A stretch of 64,000 nucleotides of DNA from Paracamarosporium sp. OC-R06-R3 (GCA_019828545.1 JACVRA010000239.1:63009-127008), one strand, 5' to 3'. Positions 9,801 through 21,711 are shown, counted from the stretch's first letter. The notes: generated by a model from the sequence alone, not told the origin. Made by a program: numbers and translations.

Positions 9801-12800
9801 ATGACGCGCCCTCAGATCGTCAGAGCTGGTACGCCCGCCTGCGTGCACCCCGAGAGTCCACTGACTGACCGCGCCAGATACGCTCGATCTCCAGGACAAG
9901 ACGTCGCCCACGGCGCAGGACCACTCCCACCAGCCCAGCCACCCCGCCCCGCTCGGCGTCGGCCCAGCTGCACCTCACCAGGAAGCCTCGCTGCGCCGCG
10001 TCGACGACGAGCGCTCCGACGAGGAGGCGCGCCTGCAGAATGGCGCACGCGACGACCCCGCATCCGACGACGAGAGCACCGTGGCCGTCAATGGCAGTGC
10101 AGGCGACAATGCCGCCGTCCGCCTCAACGGTGGCATGAGCGGCGAGGCCGACGACGCAGACATGCAAGACGCAGACGCCGAGGAGGACCTTGATGACATG
10201 GACAGAATATCGAGTTCGCCCTCGATATCCGATGGTGGGTTGCCTTTTCATTCTTCCGTCTGGCAGGAGCCCGGCTCGTCCCCAAGTCGAAGCTCTTCGC
10301 CAATCGCATCGCCGCCGTCGTCTTCGGCCGGCTGCGACTCCTCCTCTCCCTTCACAGAAACACCTGTTCATTTCCCTCTTTCCATGGCTGCCGCTCGAAG
10401 ACCATTCCAAGTCCCAGTTGGCAGCGCAAAACCAGTCATCCCGTCTTCCTATCAGTCATTTCCTACACCCCTGTCATTTTCCTCTCATAAAACCCTGTCA
10501 ACGGATCATCATCACGGTGAGTATGCCAACCCGGGGACCATGAGCGACAAGGATTACGCCAGTACCGGAGCCGGTCAAGTTTCCAACTTAAGTCCAAATA
10601 CGGAGCATCTCATAAAAGTGGAGCATCGCCTACGGCAAATGCGCTTGGACTCTTTTGGCTCCCTATTATCCGAATCGGATGACGAAACAATGCAATGTAT
10701 GCTGGAGCCCGTGCCTAGCCCTTTGCTCAGCAACCTTGAGGATCCGTTTAGCGTGTCTAAGAGGACCAGCTACGAGGTACCTAAGAGGACCAGCAGCTTA
10801 CCACGGACAAGAATCGAAGAAGAGCCACATCATAAGGGCCAGAATGAGAGTACATTACTAATGTCTAGTGAGGATGACGAAGATTGCTGGACAGATGACA
10901 GCGATGCCGACAGCTGGGATGCGAACCTGGATGATAATGATGATGATACCAATGACGTTTCTTTCTCCTTCTCTAATGACCCTCGCTTTGTGGACTCGGG
11001 TTGGGGTGGAGAGTGCTTACGTGAAGTAGAGGACATCGATTTCGAGTTTGTGTACTCGTTGCATACATTTGTCGCTACGGTGGAAGGACAAGCAAATGCT
11101 ACCAAAGGTGACACTATGGTACTGCTTGATGACAGCAACAGCTACTGGGTGCGTTGACATTCCTGAACCACATCAAATTTGCTTATGATCATTAGTGGCT
11201 TGTTCGCGTTGTCAAGGATAATAGCATTGGTTACCTGCCGGCCGAGCATATCGAAACCCCTACCGAACGACTAGCACGACTGAACAAACACCGGAACATC
11301 GACCTTTCAGCGACCATGCTTGGTGATACGGCAGAGAAGACAAAGAATCCACTGAAAAAGGCCATGCGAAGGCGAAACGCAAAGACAGTACAATTCGCAC
11401 AACCGCAATACTTTGAACCCTCGGATTATGACTATTCTTCCGACGAAGATGATGGCGATGAACTGTTTGGAGGCGCAGATCCAAACCAAGCACAGGCACA
11501 ACAACAGCAACAAGCAATGGCCGAGAAATCAGAGTCAGATCAAGATGAAAACCTCAAGGTCCAACCCCTCAAGGTGAACGGTGGAAAGAAAGATGCTCAG
11601 GGCAACCCGGAAGTAGAAACAAGTGAATCAGCAGATGATTCCGCAAATGGTGGTATAGAGAAACAGCGAAGCAGCGATGAAATGTTCGACAAACCTCTAG
11701 ACCCAAAGGTATCTCGGAATGGTACAATGCGCAATACCGATTCCTTTTTCAAGGATGAAAACACAGAAACACGAAAAATCACCCTCACACCGAATCTACT
11801 GAGGGATGACTCGAGTACATCTACTACTGGCTCTAGGGAACGCGGCCCTAGCTTAGAAAGCCTAGAAAAGAACGGGTTCGCAGACAAGGTCAAAGATGAC
11901 AAGAAAAAGAAAGAAAAGAAATCCGGAATGCTTAGTGGGCTTTTTAAACGCAAAGACAAGAAAGGCAAAGGTGTCGGCATGGATTCTGTTGATAGCGATG
12001 CAGAACCATCTTCGAAGCAGTCAGAAGAGTACGGCCGTGAGTCACCTCAATCGAAACCTTCAGACGAATTTTCCGTGGAACGTGGGTCCTCTGAACAGAG
12101 TGCTGCTCCATCAAGACAGTCCAGCAAGGGTAAGCTGCAGAAACCGCAACGCGGGAGAGAAGAGTCGCCGTCCAAGGTCAAGGGTATATTGAAATTGGAT
12201 ACTCCTGAGCCATTAGCAGTGCAACCAGCTGTTGCTAAGGAGCCCGCTACCGATCAATCCACCACACAGACGACTTCAACAATGCGTTTGGTACCTTCAG
12301 AAGAAGCGAATTCCTCTGTCGACGAGCGCGCACCTTCGCCCGAAAAACCTTCTCCGTTGAACAGTGCAGCCGCGAAACTCAATCCTCTCAATATTGTTAA
12401 AACCTCGCAGAATGGAGAGCCTAAACCCGAGAAGGTCAAGAAGGCTAAGCAGCGCGTGCAGTTAGATGACTTTGACTCTGACGAGGAGAAGGATCCATTT
12501 GCCGACCCAGCAATGCGAGCGCAGTCAGCCCAACACAGTGAGCCGGACCCAACCGGAAGACTCTCCGAATCTCCTGTGCATGTGTCGGCAGCCGACGCTC
12601 AACCGCCAGCAAAAAACAATACCCAAGAGAAGGAACAGGAATCTGATTCTCAGCAACCTCCAGGCCTCACAGGCGACACCTCAAGCCAAGAAACGAACTC
12701 ACCGATATCGACGCCCACACCCGACGACAGTCCCGCTACCACGCAACCAAGTAAACCGACCGTCTCCACTTCCCAAGCAGTAACCTCACCAGATCCTACA

Positions 12801-13172
12801 GAACCCACATCCGCTTCGTCGATACCTCCACCCTCGCGACCGGCGCCCGTACCAGAAAAAACAATGGAGGGTTCGCCACCCAACTCCTCCGAGAGCACAA
12901 CATTACCTGCGTGGTCAGACCAATCGCTACGTACATACCTTGACGATGGAAGTGACATTAGGGACATGCTGCTGGTCATCAACGACACCACGGGCGTCGT
13001 CCCCGTTGGCCCTGAACACCCCATCATGGCGCAGCTTTTTGTCGAAGAGACAAAGACAGTATCCGGCTTGAGCAATCAGCTTGATTCCTTACTGAACGGG
13101 TTATTGGAAAAACGGTCGAAGAGGTCGGCGTCAAGATCGGACAAGGCTGCAAGTCCGATTGCTAGCATGTAA
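9801..13172 (+). CDS. TEA4: SH3-domain cell polarity protein, Tea4/Bud14 family
   Basis: Three exons, 9801-9828, 9878-11148 and 11196-13172, give 1091 aa. Tea4 (fission yeast) and Bud14 (budding yeast) bind protein phosphatase 1 and formins at growth sites; in filamentous fungi the family sets hyphal tip polarity. The SH3 domain spans about residues 395-460, joined across intron 2 (NSYW then WLVRVVKD, with IGYLPAEHIETP). KTVQF at about 496-500 fits the PP1 docking motif [RK]xVxF and is followed by the family signature YFEPSDYDYSSDED. A Lys-rich patch sits near 690-710. A conserved acidic helix (WSDQSLRTYLDDGSDIRDML) lies near the C-terminus. The first exon encodes only nine residues plus one base; the ATG at 9791 in another frame would run into a stop. 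The rest is low-complexity and probably disordered. Confidence 0.9.
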
Positions 13173-14302
13173 CACGACATTGCATGACATTGGAACGCAT
13201 TGGATTGGAGTGCTGTTGTGATGCTTTAATGTAAGATGACGTTGTGGAAGTATACCCCCTTATATTCAAGAAGATCATGTTTGGTTTGGTTTTGGTTTTG
13301 AATCGGATTGGCGCTTTGGCGTTCTTCCCACTCTTTCTACGCAATGGTGCACTTTGATTTTCTATTCTCAAATTATATCATGCATGAGCATGAATGCTCT
13401 GGCGATTTGATTTCTTCGTCTGTTGTTCTCTTCTTTATTCCCAATTTTCATTGCCTTGTTGGCTTGGTAGTCTTGGTAAAGATGGCCGTATCTTCAGCTT
13501 CGTCACTCTCAATGGCTTGCGGACCGCGGCGCGCTATGCTTCTTCATTCTTTGAGCTTTCAATTCCGTCATTGTGGTTGTTGTGGTCGCCGAAAGGTTCG
13601 GTGGATTGCAGAAAGCGATGTATACATACTCAGCATTTAGTGTACCATTGGCGCAGAATAGTGGGCTGGATGAGACGTGTATATAGCGAAAGCAGATGAA
13701 TGTGGGTGGATGTGCGCTGTACTGCTGTGCTGTGTAATATTGTGGTGTCACGACAGAAACACGCATGAAGACACAAATCATTGCTGTTGCCGCGTGAACA
13801 AGTATGTTACGAAGTTACACGTATTTTTTGAAAGCAGCACCGACTATAGCTTGAAAGCATTAGTAAAGAAAGGTTTTGTCGACTGACTTGCTCTTGGGTG
13901 CGTCCTACCGTGAATAGGCCAACAATGCTAGCCAGACTATAGGGAAGCCATACGAGCTGATTTTGAGACAAGCTACCCAAAAGCGATCTTACAGTAGCTC
14001 CGTGGTAAGTAAAGGTAGAAGTGTCCACGAATGACCGGTGCAGAACCTTTTGCTTGCCCACCACGATAATTTTTACTTTAGTGTTTCTTCTATGTGTACA
14101 GAACCTGCGCTCAGATAGCCAGACTAACCTACAGTATATAATAAGATACATGAAGAAGACTCCACACCGTACATATACCTCAAACGCCTGTCCAATGCAT
14201 ATACAAATACACAGCCATGGGAAAGCAGATTATAACCGAAGTATAGCATCGGATTCTTCCGACATCTTTCCGAGTTTTTGGGCATTTCATAACAGTATGT
14301 TG
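13173..14302. other. Convergent intergenic interval
   Basis: It lies between the 3' ends of the Tea4 gene and the BCS1-like gene and should hold both 3' UTRs. Short frames occur, none supported. No repeat is obvious. Confidence 0.5.
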
Positions 14303-15823
14303 TTACACTCTTCTCGCGATGCCATTCTCAAGAAATTCGAAGCCTCCATCGGCCTGTCGCGCCACCTCCTTTTCTACCCACGAAGCGATCCCTTCGGCTG
14401 CTTCCCTAGCGCTATCCAGATGCAGTTGAAAGAAACCTTGTAGCTGCGAAGGCGTGAGAATATCATCCGGGATAGCCTTCGCAAAATCGCGAGCAAGGTT
14501 TTTTACTTCGTTCATATCCACGACGACGCTACCGCCAGCTAATTCATCAGGTGAAAACATGCGTACAAACATCTGCTCGGCAGAAGAGGGGGTGATATTT
14601 CCAAGAAAGACCTTCATGTCAATTCTGCCGGGTCTGATAAGTGCAGGATCAAGCATTTCAGGCTTGTTGGTCGTCATGATCACAATGCGCCCTTCTTGCG
14701 AACCGACGCCGTCGAGCACATTGAGGACGCCCGATAATGTGCAATTTGATCTGTTATTGTCTCCCCTATCACTGCCGTTGCTACGTTCGCTTTTACGGTC
14801 GGGGGACCGGGATCGGGAAGAGCGTTCGATCCAGACTGCATCAACATCTTCGAGAAGAACAATGCACTGCGGCGGGATTTCTTGAAACATTTGCTCCAAA
14901 TCTGAGTCCGATGCGATGCTGGGGATCTTCACCTCGTAAATATCAAGATTTAGCTCTCCAGCTAGTGCTAATGAGAGCGTTGATTTGCCAGTCCCTGGTC
15001 GGCCCCATAACAAATATCCCCTCTTGTATGGCATGCTGCGGCTCTGGTAACGTCGTTGCGTCCGCGGATCAAGATATTTTCGGATATCATCTAATAGCTC
15101 TTGCTTGACCGTCGCGTCAAAGTGCACTGTATCCAAATACCGAATAGGTTTGCGCATCTTTGGTTGCCAGGACATGCCGTAGCGGTCTCGTCCATAAATC
15201 ATCACATAGTACTGCGTCTGCCTGTCGACGTATTCGCGGGCTTCCTCGATGAGCTTCTGGATGGGGTCGATCGAGAAGCCAAAACACGAGACAGTTAGAT
15301 TCTCGCCGCCGACGCCATCATACGCTGGGTCTGACATTGCGGAACTGCTGAAATTATCTCGGGTTGCGATAAAGAGCCTGCCATCGTAAAAGAACCATCT
15401 CGAATCCCAGTGAGGTTCGTATTGAACAGCTCGTCGCGTCTTTTTGAGCGAGGCTGCCCGGTCTGTCACATCGCCCCGACCGACCTCGGTGCGGCCAGTG
15501 AAAGCACGATGATGCCGCGGCCTTTTGGAGGTGAGCCATTTTACCAAGTTTCTGTTAACTGGGTCACCCCCTGGTACGTTGACAGAAACAAGGAAGAACC
15601 GTCGGATCCAAGTGTACGCTTCATGCCATGCACTACGCAGTAGCCTCCAGCCTGCGGGAGCAGCGCCGAAAATGGCGATGAGTGAACCAGCATGAGTAAT
15701 ATCGAAATCCGGCGCGATCCAATTGAGACGGGCAAGAACTGCCCTCATAATGCTCGTACCATGAGCCCACGGGTCGATGAAGAGGCGCTCCCCATTCATA
15801 TGAACTTGATGCAGTAGGCTCAT
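14303..15823 (-). CDS. BCS1-type AAA ATPase
   Basis: A single exon of 506 aa starting at an ATG. BCS1 in yeast is an inner-membrane mitochondrial AAA protein that moves the folded Rieske protein to complex III; filamentous fungi also have several BCS1-like paralogs of unknown role. Residues about 40-260 match the BCS1 N-terminal domain, with a hydrophobic stretch near 42-60 (THAGSLIAIFGAAPAGW). Walker A is GRPGTGKS at 274-281, Walker B is CIVLLEDVD at 320-328, and the sensor and arginine-finger region is MTTNKP with RPGRID near 396-402. Between Walker B and the next motif sits an Arg/Ser-rich insert (SSRSRSPDRKSERS), common in the fungal paralogs rather than the true complex III factor. I therefore call it BCS1-like. 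All ATPase motifs are intact. Confidence 0.88.
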   Translation of the reverse strand: MSLLHQVHMNGERLFIDPWAHGTSIMRAVLARLNWIAPDFDITHAGSLIAIFGAAPAGWRLLRSAWHEAYTWIRRFFLVSVNVPGGDPVNRNLVKWLTSKRPRHHRAFTGRTEVGRGDVTDRAASLKKTRRAVQYEPHWDSRWFFYDGRLFIATRDNFSSSAMSDPAYDGVGGENLTVSCFGFSIDPIQKLIEEAREYVDRQTQYYVMIYGRDRYGMSWQPKMRKPIRYLDTVHFDATVKQELLDDIRKYLDPRTQRRYQSRSMPYKRGYLLWGRPGTGKSTLSLALAGELNLDIYEVKIPSIASDSDLEQMFQEIPPQCIVLLEDVDAVWIERSSRSRSPDRKSERSNGSDRGDNNRSNCTLSGVLNVLDGVGSQEGRIVIMTTNKPEMLDPALIRPGRIDMKVFLGNITPSSAEQMFVRMFSPDELAGGSVVVDMNEVKNLARDFAKAIPDDILTPSQLQGFFQLHLDSAREAAEGIASWVEKEVARQADGGFEFLENGIARRV

Positions 15824-16845
15824 GGCGAACTACTGAAGATTGGGTATTCAATGCGAGTAACCAATCCAAAGGATATCGGAGCGAGTAGTCGAGAATGCAA
15901 GCCCACGCGCGGTATTACACAGAAACAAAGAACCGGATGACTGAAAGAATGAATGACAAGAAGAGACTTTGACGTGCTGGCAGACCTAGATGCTTAGCGG
16001 CCGCCCGGTGCGGAAGGGTTTGAGGTTATGGCCCTCATACGGTTCTTTAATAGAGACGATGCAAAGCTGACCAAATTAGGGAATTAAAAAACTGCGTAGA
16101 TGAGCGACTTTACTTTTGAACTTGTTGAAACGAGTGACCGATGGAAATAGTGACAGGATTCGATGCTGAAAGTTCATCAACAGGCGCACAGACTCTCGTC
16201 CTTAGGTACACACTAGCTTCAATTGGGCTAGAAGCACATCGTGCATCCTGAGCTTGAACACGATCGAATACATCAGTCATTTGACTTCATCGTGTAATCA
16301 GAGCAACTTTAGAAAACTTACAGTCCTGGCCACAACCGTTCCAAGCGGACGCTTCTTTATATGTGGAAATACATGTAGACATCGTCGCATAAGCTGTGCC
16401 GACGCACGCCAAAGAGTATTTAAATCACATGGAGCCAAACAGAAATAATGCGTACATTGGTTCAGTGAGTATAACCACCTAAGTTACATAGTAACATAAC
16501 ACAAGCTAATGATAGATAGACGAGAACAGAAAACAATCCGTCTACTTAGTATTCCGCAGTCTATAATAACGACAATAAAGCAGTGCAAATAAATGTGCAG
16601 ATGCGCAGTACAAATACAAATTGAGTGTGCAGTGGAGAATTGATATAAAAATTGTATGAGCAGAGACGCAGTAAAGTAAAGTTGGCGTTCTCTACTCTAA
16701 CTAGGGCGACAACCTGCAGCCTAGCCGGACATACGATACTAGGACTAAGATCTGATCTTGCGTGGTCTAAGAATTGGCTAGACACATGCTTATCATTCGA
16801 GAGTGTTCCTCTGCGAGTGTGCTGCCCGAACAAAGTCTAAGCTTT
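15824..16845. other. Intergenic: promoter of the BCS1-like gene
   Basis: It holds the upstream region of the BCS1-like gene and the 3' flank of the tannase, both on the minus strand. No gene or repeat is supported. Confidence 0.45.
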
Positions 16846-18672
16846 TCAATAGACAGGTAGTTTGAATGCATCGAAGGTGTATGTCCAGCTATCGACTGAA
16901 GCTTCGTCGTTTTCACACTCAAAGTCAGTGCTGTTCCCAGACCAGATCGGCCTCTGAGGCCATTGACATAACTGCTGCACCTCGCCCGCATATTTACCCG
17001 AGGATACTGTTGCGTTTAGGTGGCTAGGCTTGATGCCGTTCTCTACCCAATCAATAATGGTCGCCATGTTGTCTTGGGGAGCTGGGCCGTTGGGCTGGAG
17101 AGAGTTGCTGCCGCAGTGCGCGTATCTGCAAATGTAAGCTTAGGTCTAATTTGGAACGAATAGAATAGAAGCATACCCTGGGATGAGGTAGAACTGGTAC
17201 CACTCGGACATTGCTTCCTGGGCTTCCTCGTCGGTAGCGTTGGGATACATGATCGAGCGGACGGATTGCCAGTAATGCACCGAGGAAGCAGAAGGAATGC
17301 TGGGATCAGATTCACCATGGTAATGGAGCAGTTTTCCACCAGAGGATTGGAAAGGGGTCAAGTCCGGGAGGGTGGTTTGGAGACTGTCCATGTATCGGAT
17401 CATGCCAGTATTCATCCAGTCAACAAGTGTGTCATATGTGACGCCTTCGAGAGTCGAAAGGTTGTCCAAATCGAGTAGTTGAATGAACTTCGCAATGTAT
17501 TCGCCGCCCATCGACGTGATATCGAGGGTCCAGCTGCTGGTATCATTGTCCCATTTGGTGACTGCGTCGCTGAGTTCGGAGCCAATCTGCCATCCCATGT
17601 ATGCCTGCTGGCCTTCAGAGTTAAAGAGACCGTCGTATATACCCTGGGCAACAGCGACATCACCGGCGGTGACGGTTCCATTCTGTGCTGGTTGAAAGGC
17701 TGTAGTGCTACCGGGGGGGCCGGATTGGCGTTTGCTGAAACCAAAGCCAAGCGAGGTGCTTGTTTGTGCTGCGCAGTAGTATGATTCGCCGACGATGGAG
17801 CTCAGATTGAATTTGAGCATACAAAGATCTGTGCGAGAGATGACACCATCAGTGCGTCCGTCAAGTGAATCGCAAGCATCAATCGTAGCATTAACGATTT
17901 TCTTTAGAGCGCAAGGTGGAGGATAGTAGTCTAAAGTATGCTCAACCTCGGATGATAGCAAATGCAGAGTTTGCTGCTGTGCAAAGCGTAAAGCGGGTGC
18001 TCCAGCGATGACGCCGTCATATTCCGCCCCGACACGCTGGACTTGGCTCATCCCCTCTCTCCCACCATCGGAGCACCCTTCAAAATATGTGTAGAGTTTG
18101 GTATCGTTGCCAGACCGATAGAAAGCCTGAGAAAGAGGCTTGCCGATCTTGGTCAACTCTCCAAGTGCAGTGTAGGCGAACGCGTAAGTGGCATCCCAAT
18201 TGATAGATCCATTGCCATAGAGCACCTTCGCGTCGTAAGCGTTGTTGAAGGCATCATATCCGGCTGATGTAGCACCAGAGGCAGCACCATAAGGAAGCCC
18301 TCCTGTAGCGGAACTGGAAAGAGAAAAACCTCCACCACCACTCAGGTAAAAACGGTTTTTGAAGTCGGACGGTTGAGGCAGAGCAAAAATAACCGGGACC
18401 GTGTCGTCTTTGCCAGTATGAGCGTAACTGACTGTTACGTTGCAATACGAGTAACTTGCAGTAGGCGCCGATCCTTGCATCATTCCGCCTCCAGTAGTCG
18501 CATTGTAAACGGCGCTCGCAGTGACAGTGTCGGGAAGCAAGTTAACGCCAAGGATGGACCCATCAGCGGGAAGGGCGGATTGCACGTTCTCGACTGTACA
18601 AAGATCCTCAAGAGTAGCAGCACTGGCGGCCGTAACCAAAGCTAGCCAACTTGTGAGAAATGATTGATACAT
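16846..18672 (-). CDS. Secreted tannase / feruloyl esterase
   Basis: Two exons in gene order, 18672-17177 and 17125-16846, give 591 aa. The family hydrolyses ester bonds of gallic or hydroxycinnamic acids on tannins and plant cell wall polysaccharides. The N-terminus is a signal peptide (about residues 1-19, cleavage after a SAA-type site). The CS-D-HC arrangement of tannases and AoFaeB-type enzymes is complete: Cys200-Ser201 in EGCSDGGREG, Asp456 in HGESDPSIP, and His502-Cys503 in GYAHCGS, the two Cys expected to bond next to the active site. His and Cys lie in exon 2 and are joined only after splicing of the GTATGC...TGCAG intron. Many N-glycosylation sequons are present. The longer open frame has an upstream ATG, but the chosen start gives a clean signal peptide. 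Substrate (tannin or feruloyl ester) is not decided by sequence alone. Confidence 0.92.
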
Positions 18673-19310
18673 GTTCAAAGATAGGAAAAACGAAAAGCGA
18701 ATGTAAAGTGAACGTATACGACCGTAAGGAATGTTTCTCAACGTCGACGAAACGCATCTCTTGTATGAATTCACCCACAAAGGCCGCGTACATCCCTCGG
18801 TCGCAGCATGGTTATTCGTCACAGCGTATAAAATCGCGCCTGCTTTAAAAATTAAAGATGTACAAACCAACTAATTGTCGAGTCTTTCACTGGGAGCTTT
18901 TGCAGCAGTTGTTGGTGATGTTTCGTACATCGGTCGGATCGGCCGTAGACTCGGATGCTAGATCAAGCACCGAGAGTTTTTGCACCTCGCACACGACATC
19001 ATAATAGAGATTGGACTGTGGCGCTGTGGTACGAAAGTCGAAAACCTCAAATTGGAGGTGCGTGCCGCGTCATGCGTGCATGGGCCCAATGACGCGTCCA
19101 GAGAGCAAAACTAAACAATGGGCGGGTTTCTATGTGTTTAGCGAACAGCCCTGGCTAGCGACAAGTACTCGTCTCAATTCATTCAAGCTCAGTACGAAGG
19201 AGCTCGTTTTAATCGATTATCCAGCCTGAGTGGCCTCAGCAGTGTGACTGAATAGTCAATAAAAACGAGCTCCTTCGTATACTAGGTTTACAAAGCTCCC
19301 AGATTCGTAA
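18673..19310. other. Intergenic: tannase promoter and an inverted repeat
   Basis: The left part should be the promoter of the minus-strand tannase. The right part holds the inverted repeat listed separately. CGG-rich short motifs occur near 18934-18948 but no regulator site can be named. Confidence 0.45.
19193..19279. repeat. Perfect 18-bp inverted repeat with 51-base spacer
   Basis: The arms 19193-19210 (TACGAAGGAGCTCGTTTT) and 19262-19279 are exact reverse complements. The whole unit is 87 bases. It may be a hairpin, a solo miniature element or a remnant of terminal repeats. No target-site duplication is evident. The first 12 bases of the arm occur again at 62363-62374. Confidence 0.85.
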
Positions 19311-21089
19311 AGGCATGACCTCCATCCCGTCCCAATTCATACCGTCTTTGCCGCTTATGGCGGCTCGTCAATAGCAACACCTGGTGCGAGGCAATCAGGG
19401 AAAGAACAAGGCGCGACGCCTCCACAAGGAGATGAACGATCTTCGCGACAGTCCGGCGAGCTCAGCAGCGAAGCCGATCAGACCAGATCATTCATAGACG
19501 AAAGCGAGGATGACAACCTTTCTGGTGTTCCTCGTAGTTTCACCCCACACTCTAGGTACGCAGTCTATCGTCAGTGCGAATAACGCTGACCAAGGTACAG
19601 CAGCGGTCAAGATTTTGGGAATGAGAGCCCTGTTCAGAGTGGAAACAGAATATACGTACAGCACACAGGGAATAAACGTCAACGAGTTGGACGATTGAGA
19701 TCGCCTGACTGGGATTTTACAGGCGAGGTCGCATCTATTGATCACACGGCGCAGTCTCCCACTGTGTCTAATGAAGAACCAACACAGCGGCCTTCTTATA
19801 GCCAGTACAGCTTCTCTTATCCGTCTCCAGCCAGTGAAGTCGTTGCTGCTGACGACAACAATGACTATGATGACGCCAATTACAACAACACTAGAGAAGA
19901 ATCGTCATTGACACGCCCGCAATCCTCCTATAGCTAGCACAGCTTGGTTGATCCGTCTCCGGCTGGCGAAGTCGTTGCTGTCTTACCCCCCAAGGACAAC
20001 CGCGGTATTTCTGCAATGCCATTCAGCAGCTTAACACCCCAGAAAGTTGCGCATATTGTTGAACATTGACGCATGGTACTTGGTGCCAGTGCTCGAACGG
20101 TATTCAAGACAGGACAAGGACAGGGAATGCTGGAAGGGCCACTTTTCATTGGCATTGACGGGGTCCGAGTGCACGGTAATTCGCAAGACTACGGTGTGAC
20201 TGAGACCAGTATCAAGACACTATTGAGGCAACACTCTATCGAATACGACTTAACGCCATACCAATACAAGGACGGAAGGATCTCAGTATTCGGATTTATT
20301 GCAGCTACAAAGGGGACGACGTTGGAGGATGGTGCAACAAGCCTGTTGAACCTGCTGGCATTTCCTGAGAGGAGCCCTCGTTCTGTCCTGTGTGTACCAT
20401 GGGACGAGCGACTTCGCGCATACGATCTCTCAGACAATCTCAGCGTACGACAGCATAGTAAGAACGTTCATGCATCTTTCAATCCACTTCACTGCGGACC
20501 CTGCGATGAGATGATCTATAACGAGCAAGGGATCTATGACCATTTCCTACACACTAGGCAGTATCCAAAGCCTCGGTTCATGTTCTTTACCGCAGATCGC
20601 AAGAAAAACTCATCAAAATGCCTGTGTGCTTGGTGCTACATCCACACCAAATGGGTAGAAGAGAAGCCAAGCATTATACAGGTCCACGTTAATCTCACCA
20701 ATGGATCCATTGAGCTCTTCCCGTTCTTGGAACTTGTTTTCTGGGGCGCCCTCAAGCGTACAGCGGGAGAAATGAGACGAGCGTTTCAAGCGTCCCGCAA
20801 AAAATTATGGGAATTTCTTGGACAAAAGCAAAAAGGTGTCTCTACGAGATTTGTTCCCTATCAAGAGATCCAACGAATTGCTCAGCTCGCCCAGGCAGAG
20901 GAAGCGTTTAATCCAATAATAGATATGGCAATGCGCATCCAGGCAAAACAGCCGTTGAAGCTTCAAGTGCAGTGCGATTCGTGTGGGAGGATGATATCAC
21001 GGGACAAAAAACTCATGTTTCTGCACTTTACTAATACGCACAATCTTTCTATTCATCATGTATCTACAGCAGTGTTGTCTAGCATCTAG
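19311..21089 (+). pseudogene. Decayed orphan gene with C2H2-like Cys/His pairs
   Basis: I do not recognise the family. A coding-like frame runs from about 19311 to 19555, then a probable 45-base intron (GTACGC...GGTACAG, with GCTGAC), then 19601-21089 in the matching frame. Two in-frame stops break it: TAG at 19935 and TGA at 20067. An earlier in-frame TAA is at 19308 and no good start is seen. After the second stop an intact 338-codon ATG frame begins at 20073; if expressed alone it would give a soluble protein. It holds two Cys-x2-Cys...His pairs, HCGPCDEMIYNEQGIYDHF near residue 146 and CDSCGRMISRDKKLMFLHF near residue 308, resembling degenerate C2H2 fingers. The first part has a duplicated segment (SYPSPASEVVA / VDPSPAGEVVA). 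Both stops are one C-to-T change from Gln and Arg codons, as RIP or simple decay would give. Confidence 0.5.
19793..19980 (+). repeat. Diverged internal duplication inside the orphan gene
   Basis: A segment at about 19793-19850 is repeated at about 19925-19980; shared blocks include CTATAGC-AGCACAG-like and CGTTGCTG sequence. The first copy reads through with CAG where the second copy has TAG, so the stop codon at 19935 arose by C-to-T at a CpA in the second copy. Confidence 0.6.
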
Positions 21090-21419
21090 GAGTGCCGGAC
21101 TCATCAAACGCTGTTTATCAATCCAAAGCGGATGAAGCGACATGTAGAACAGCATATGTAATATATAATAACTACTCCTTTGACATCCTTAATGTTAAGT
21201 TATTTAGTTATCAAACTCTTCTCAGTTTCCATATCACTGAAGTCTATTTCGTTCATGACTCTATTACACCGATTTAAAACCCGCTATTATGCAATCATAC
21301 TTATCGAGGCCCATGATATATATTACTTTATAAGCTAAAACCTACAAAGTCTGAGGTCTGCCGTCCTCACGCCTACCGCTATGACGCAAGTCACGCTCCG
21401 AAAGGCCGCCATTGTCCTG
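21090..21419. other. AT-rich intergenic stretch
   Basis: The 3' flank of the orphan pseudogene is AT-rich (about 21150-21340) and merges into the 91-base tandem repeat. No gene is supported. Confidence 0.4.
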
Positions 21420-21665
21420 TACGATAAGCCCGCACCCGTCATTAGGTTTCCAGCACCTATATACACCCCACTATCGTACGCTCACACTGTCGGAAGCCTG
21501 CCGTCGCTTCTACGATAAGCCTGCGCCCGCCATCGGTTCTCCCGCGCTCGATTACACCCCGCTGTTGTACGCTCACACCGTCTAAGCATGCCATAGCTGC
21601 TATGACAACTTGCACCCTTCGCTGCTCTCCACATTACCTGCTTACGCCTAATAATCGCTAAACCG
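21420..21665 (+). repeat. Imperfect tandem repeat, period about 91 bases, about 2.7 copies
   Basis: Copies start at 21420 and 21511 with TACGATAAGCC and at about 21601 with a diverged TATGACAACTT. Copies one and two also share ACACCCC, GTACGCTCACAC and GCCGTC/GCCATAG blocks at the same spacing. Differences are mostly transitions. Confidence 0.65.
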
Positions 21666-21711
21666 AACCGCCTGTAGCCAGATACTACAACGGCTATTCT
21701 CAATCGCTATT

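Noticed and set aside
9256..10193. Several overlapping open frames of 120-180 codons on both strands, rich in Arg, Ala or Pro
   Set aside because: They come from GC-rich hexamer repeats and the Tea4 leader. Only the Tea4 frame has family sequence and splice logic.
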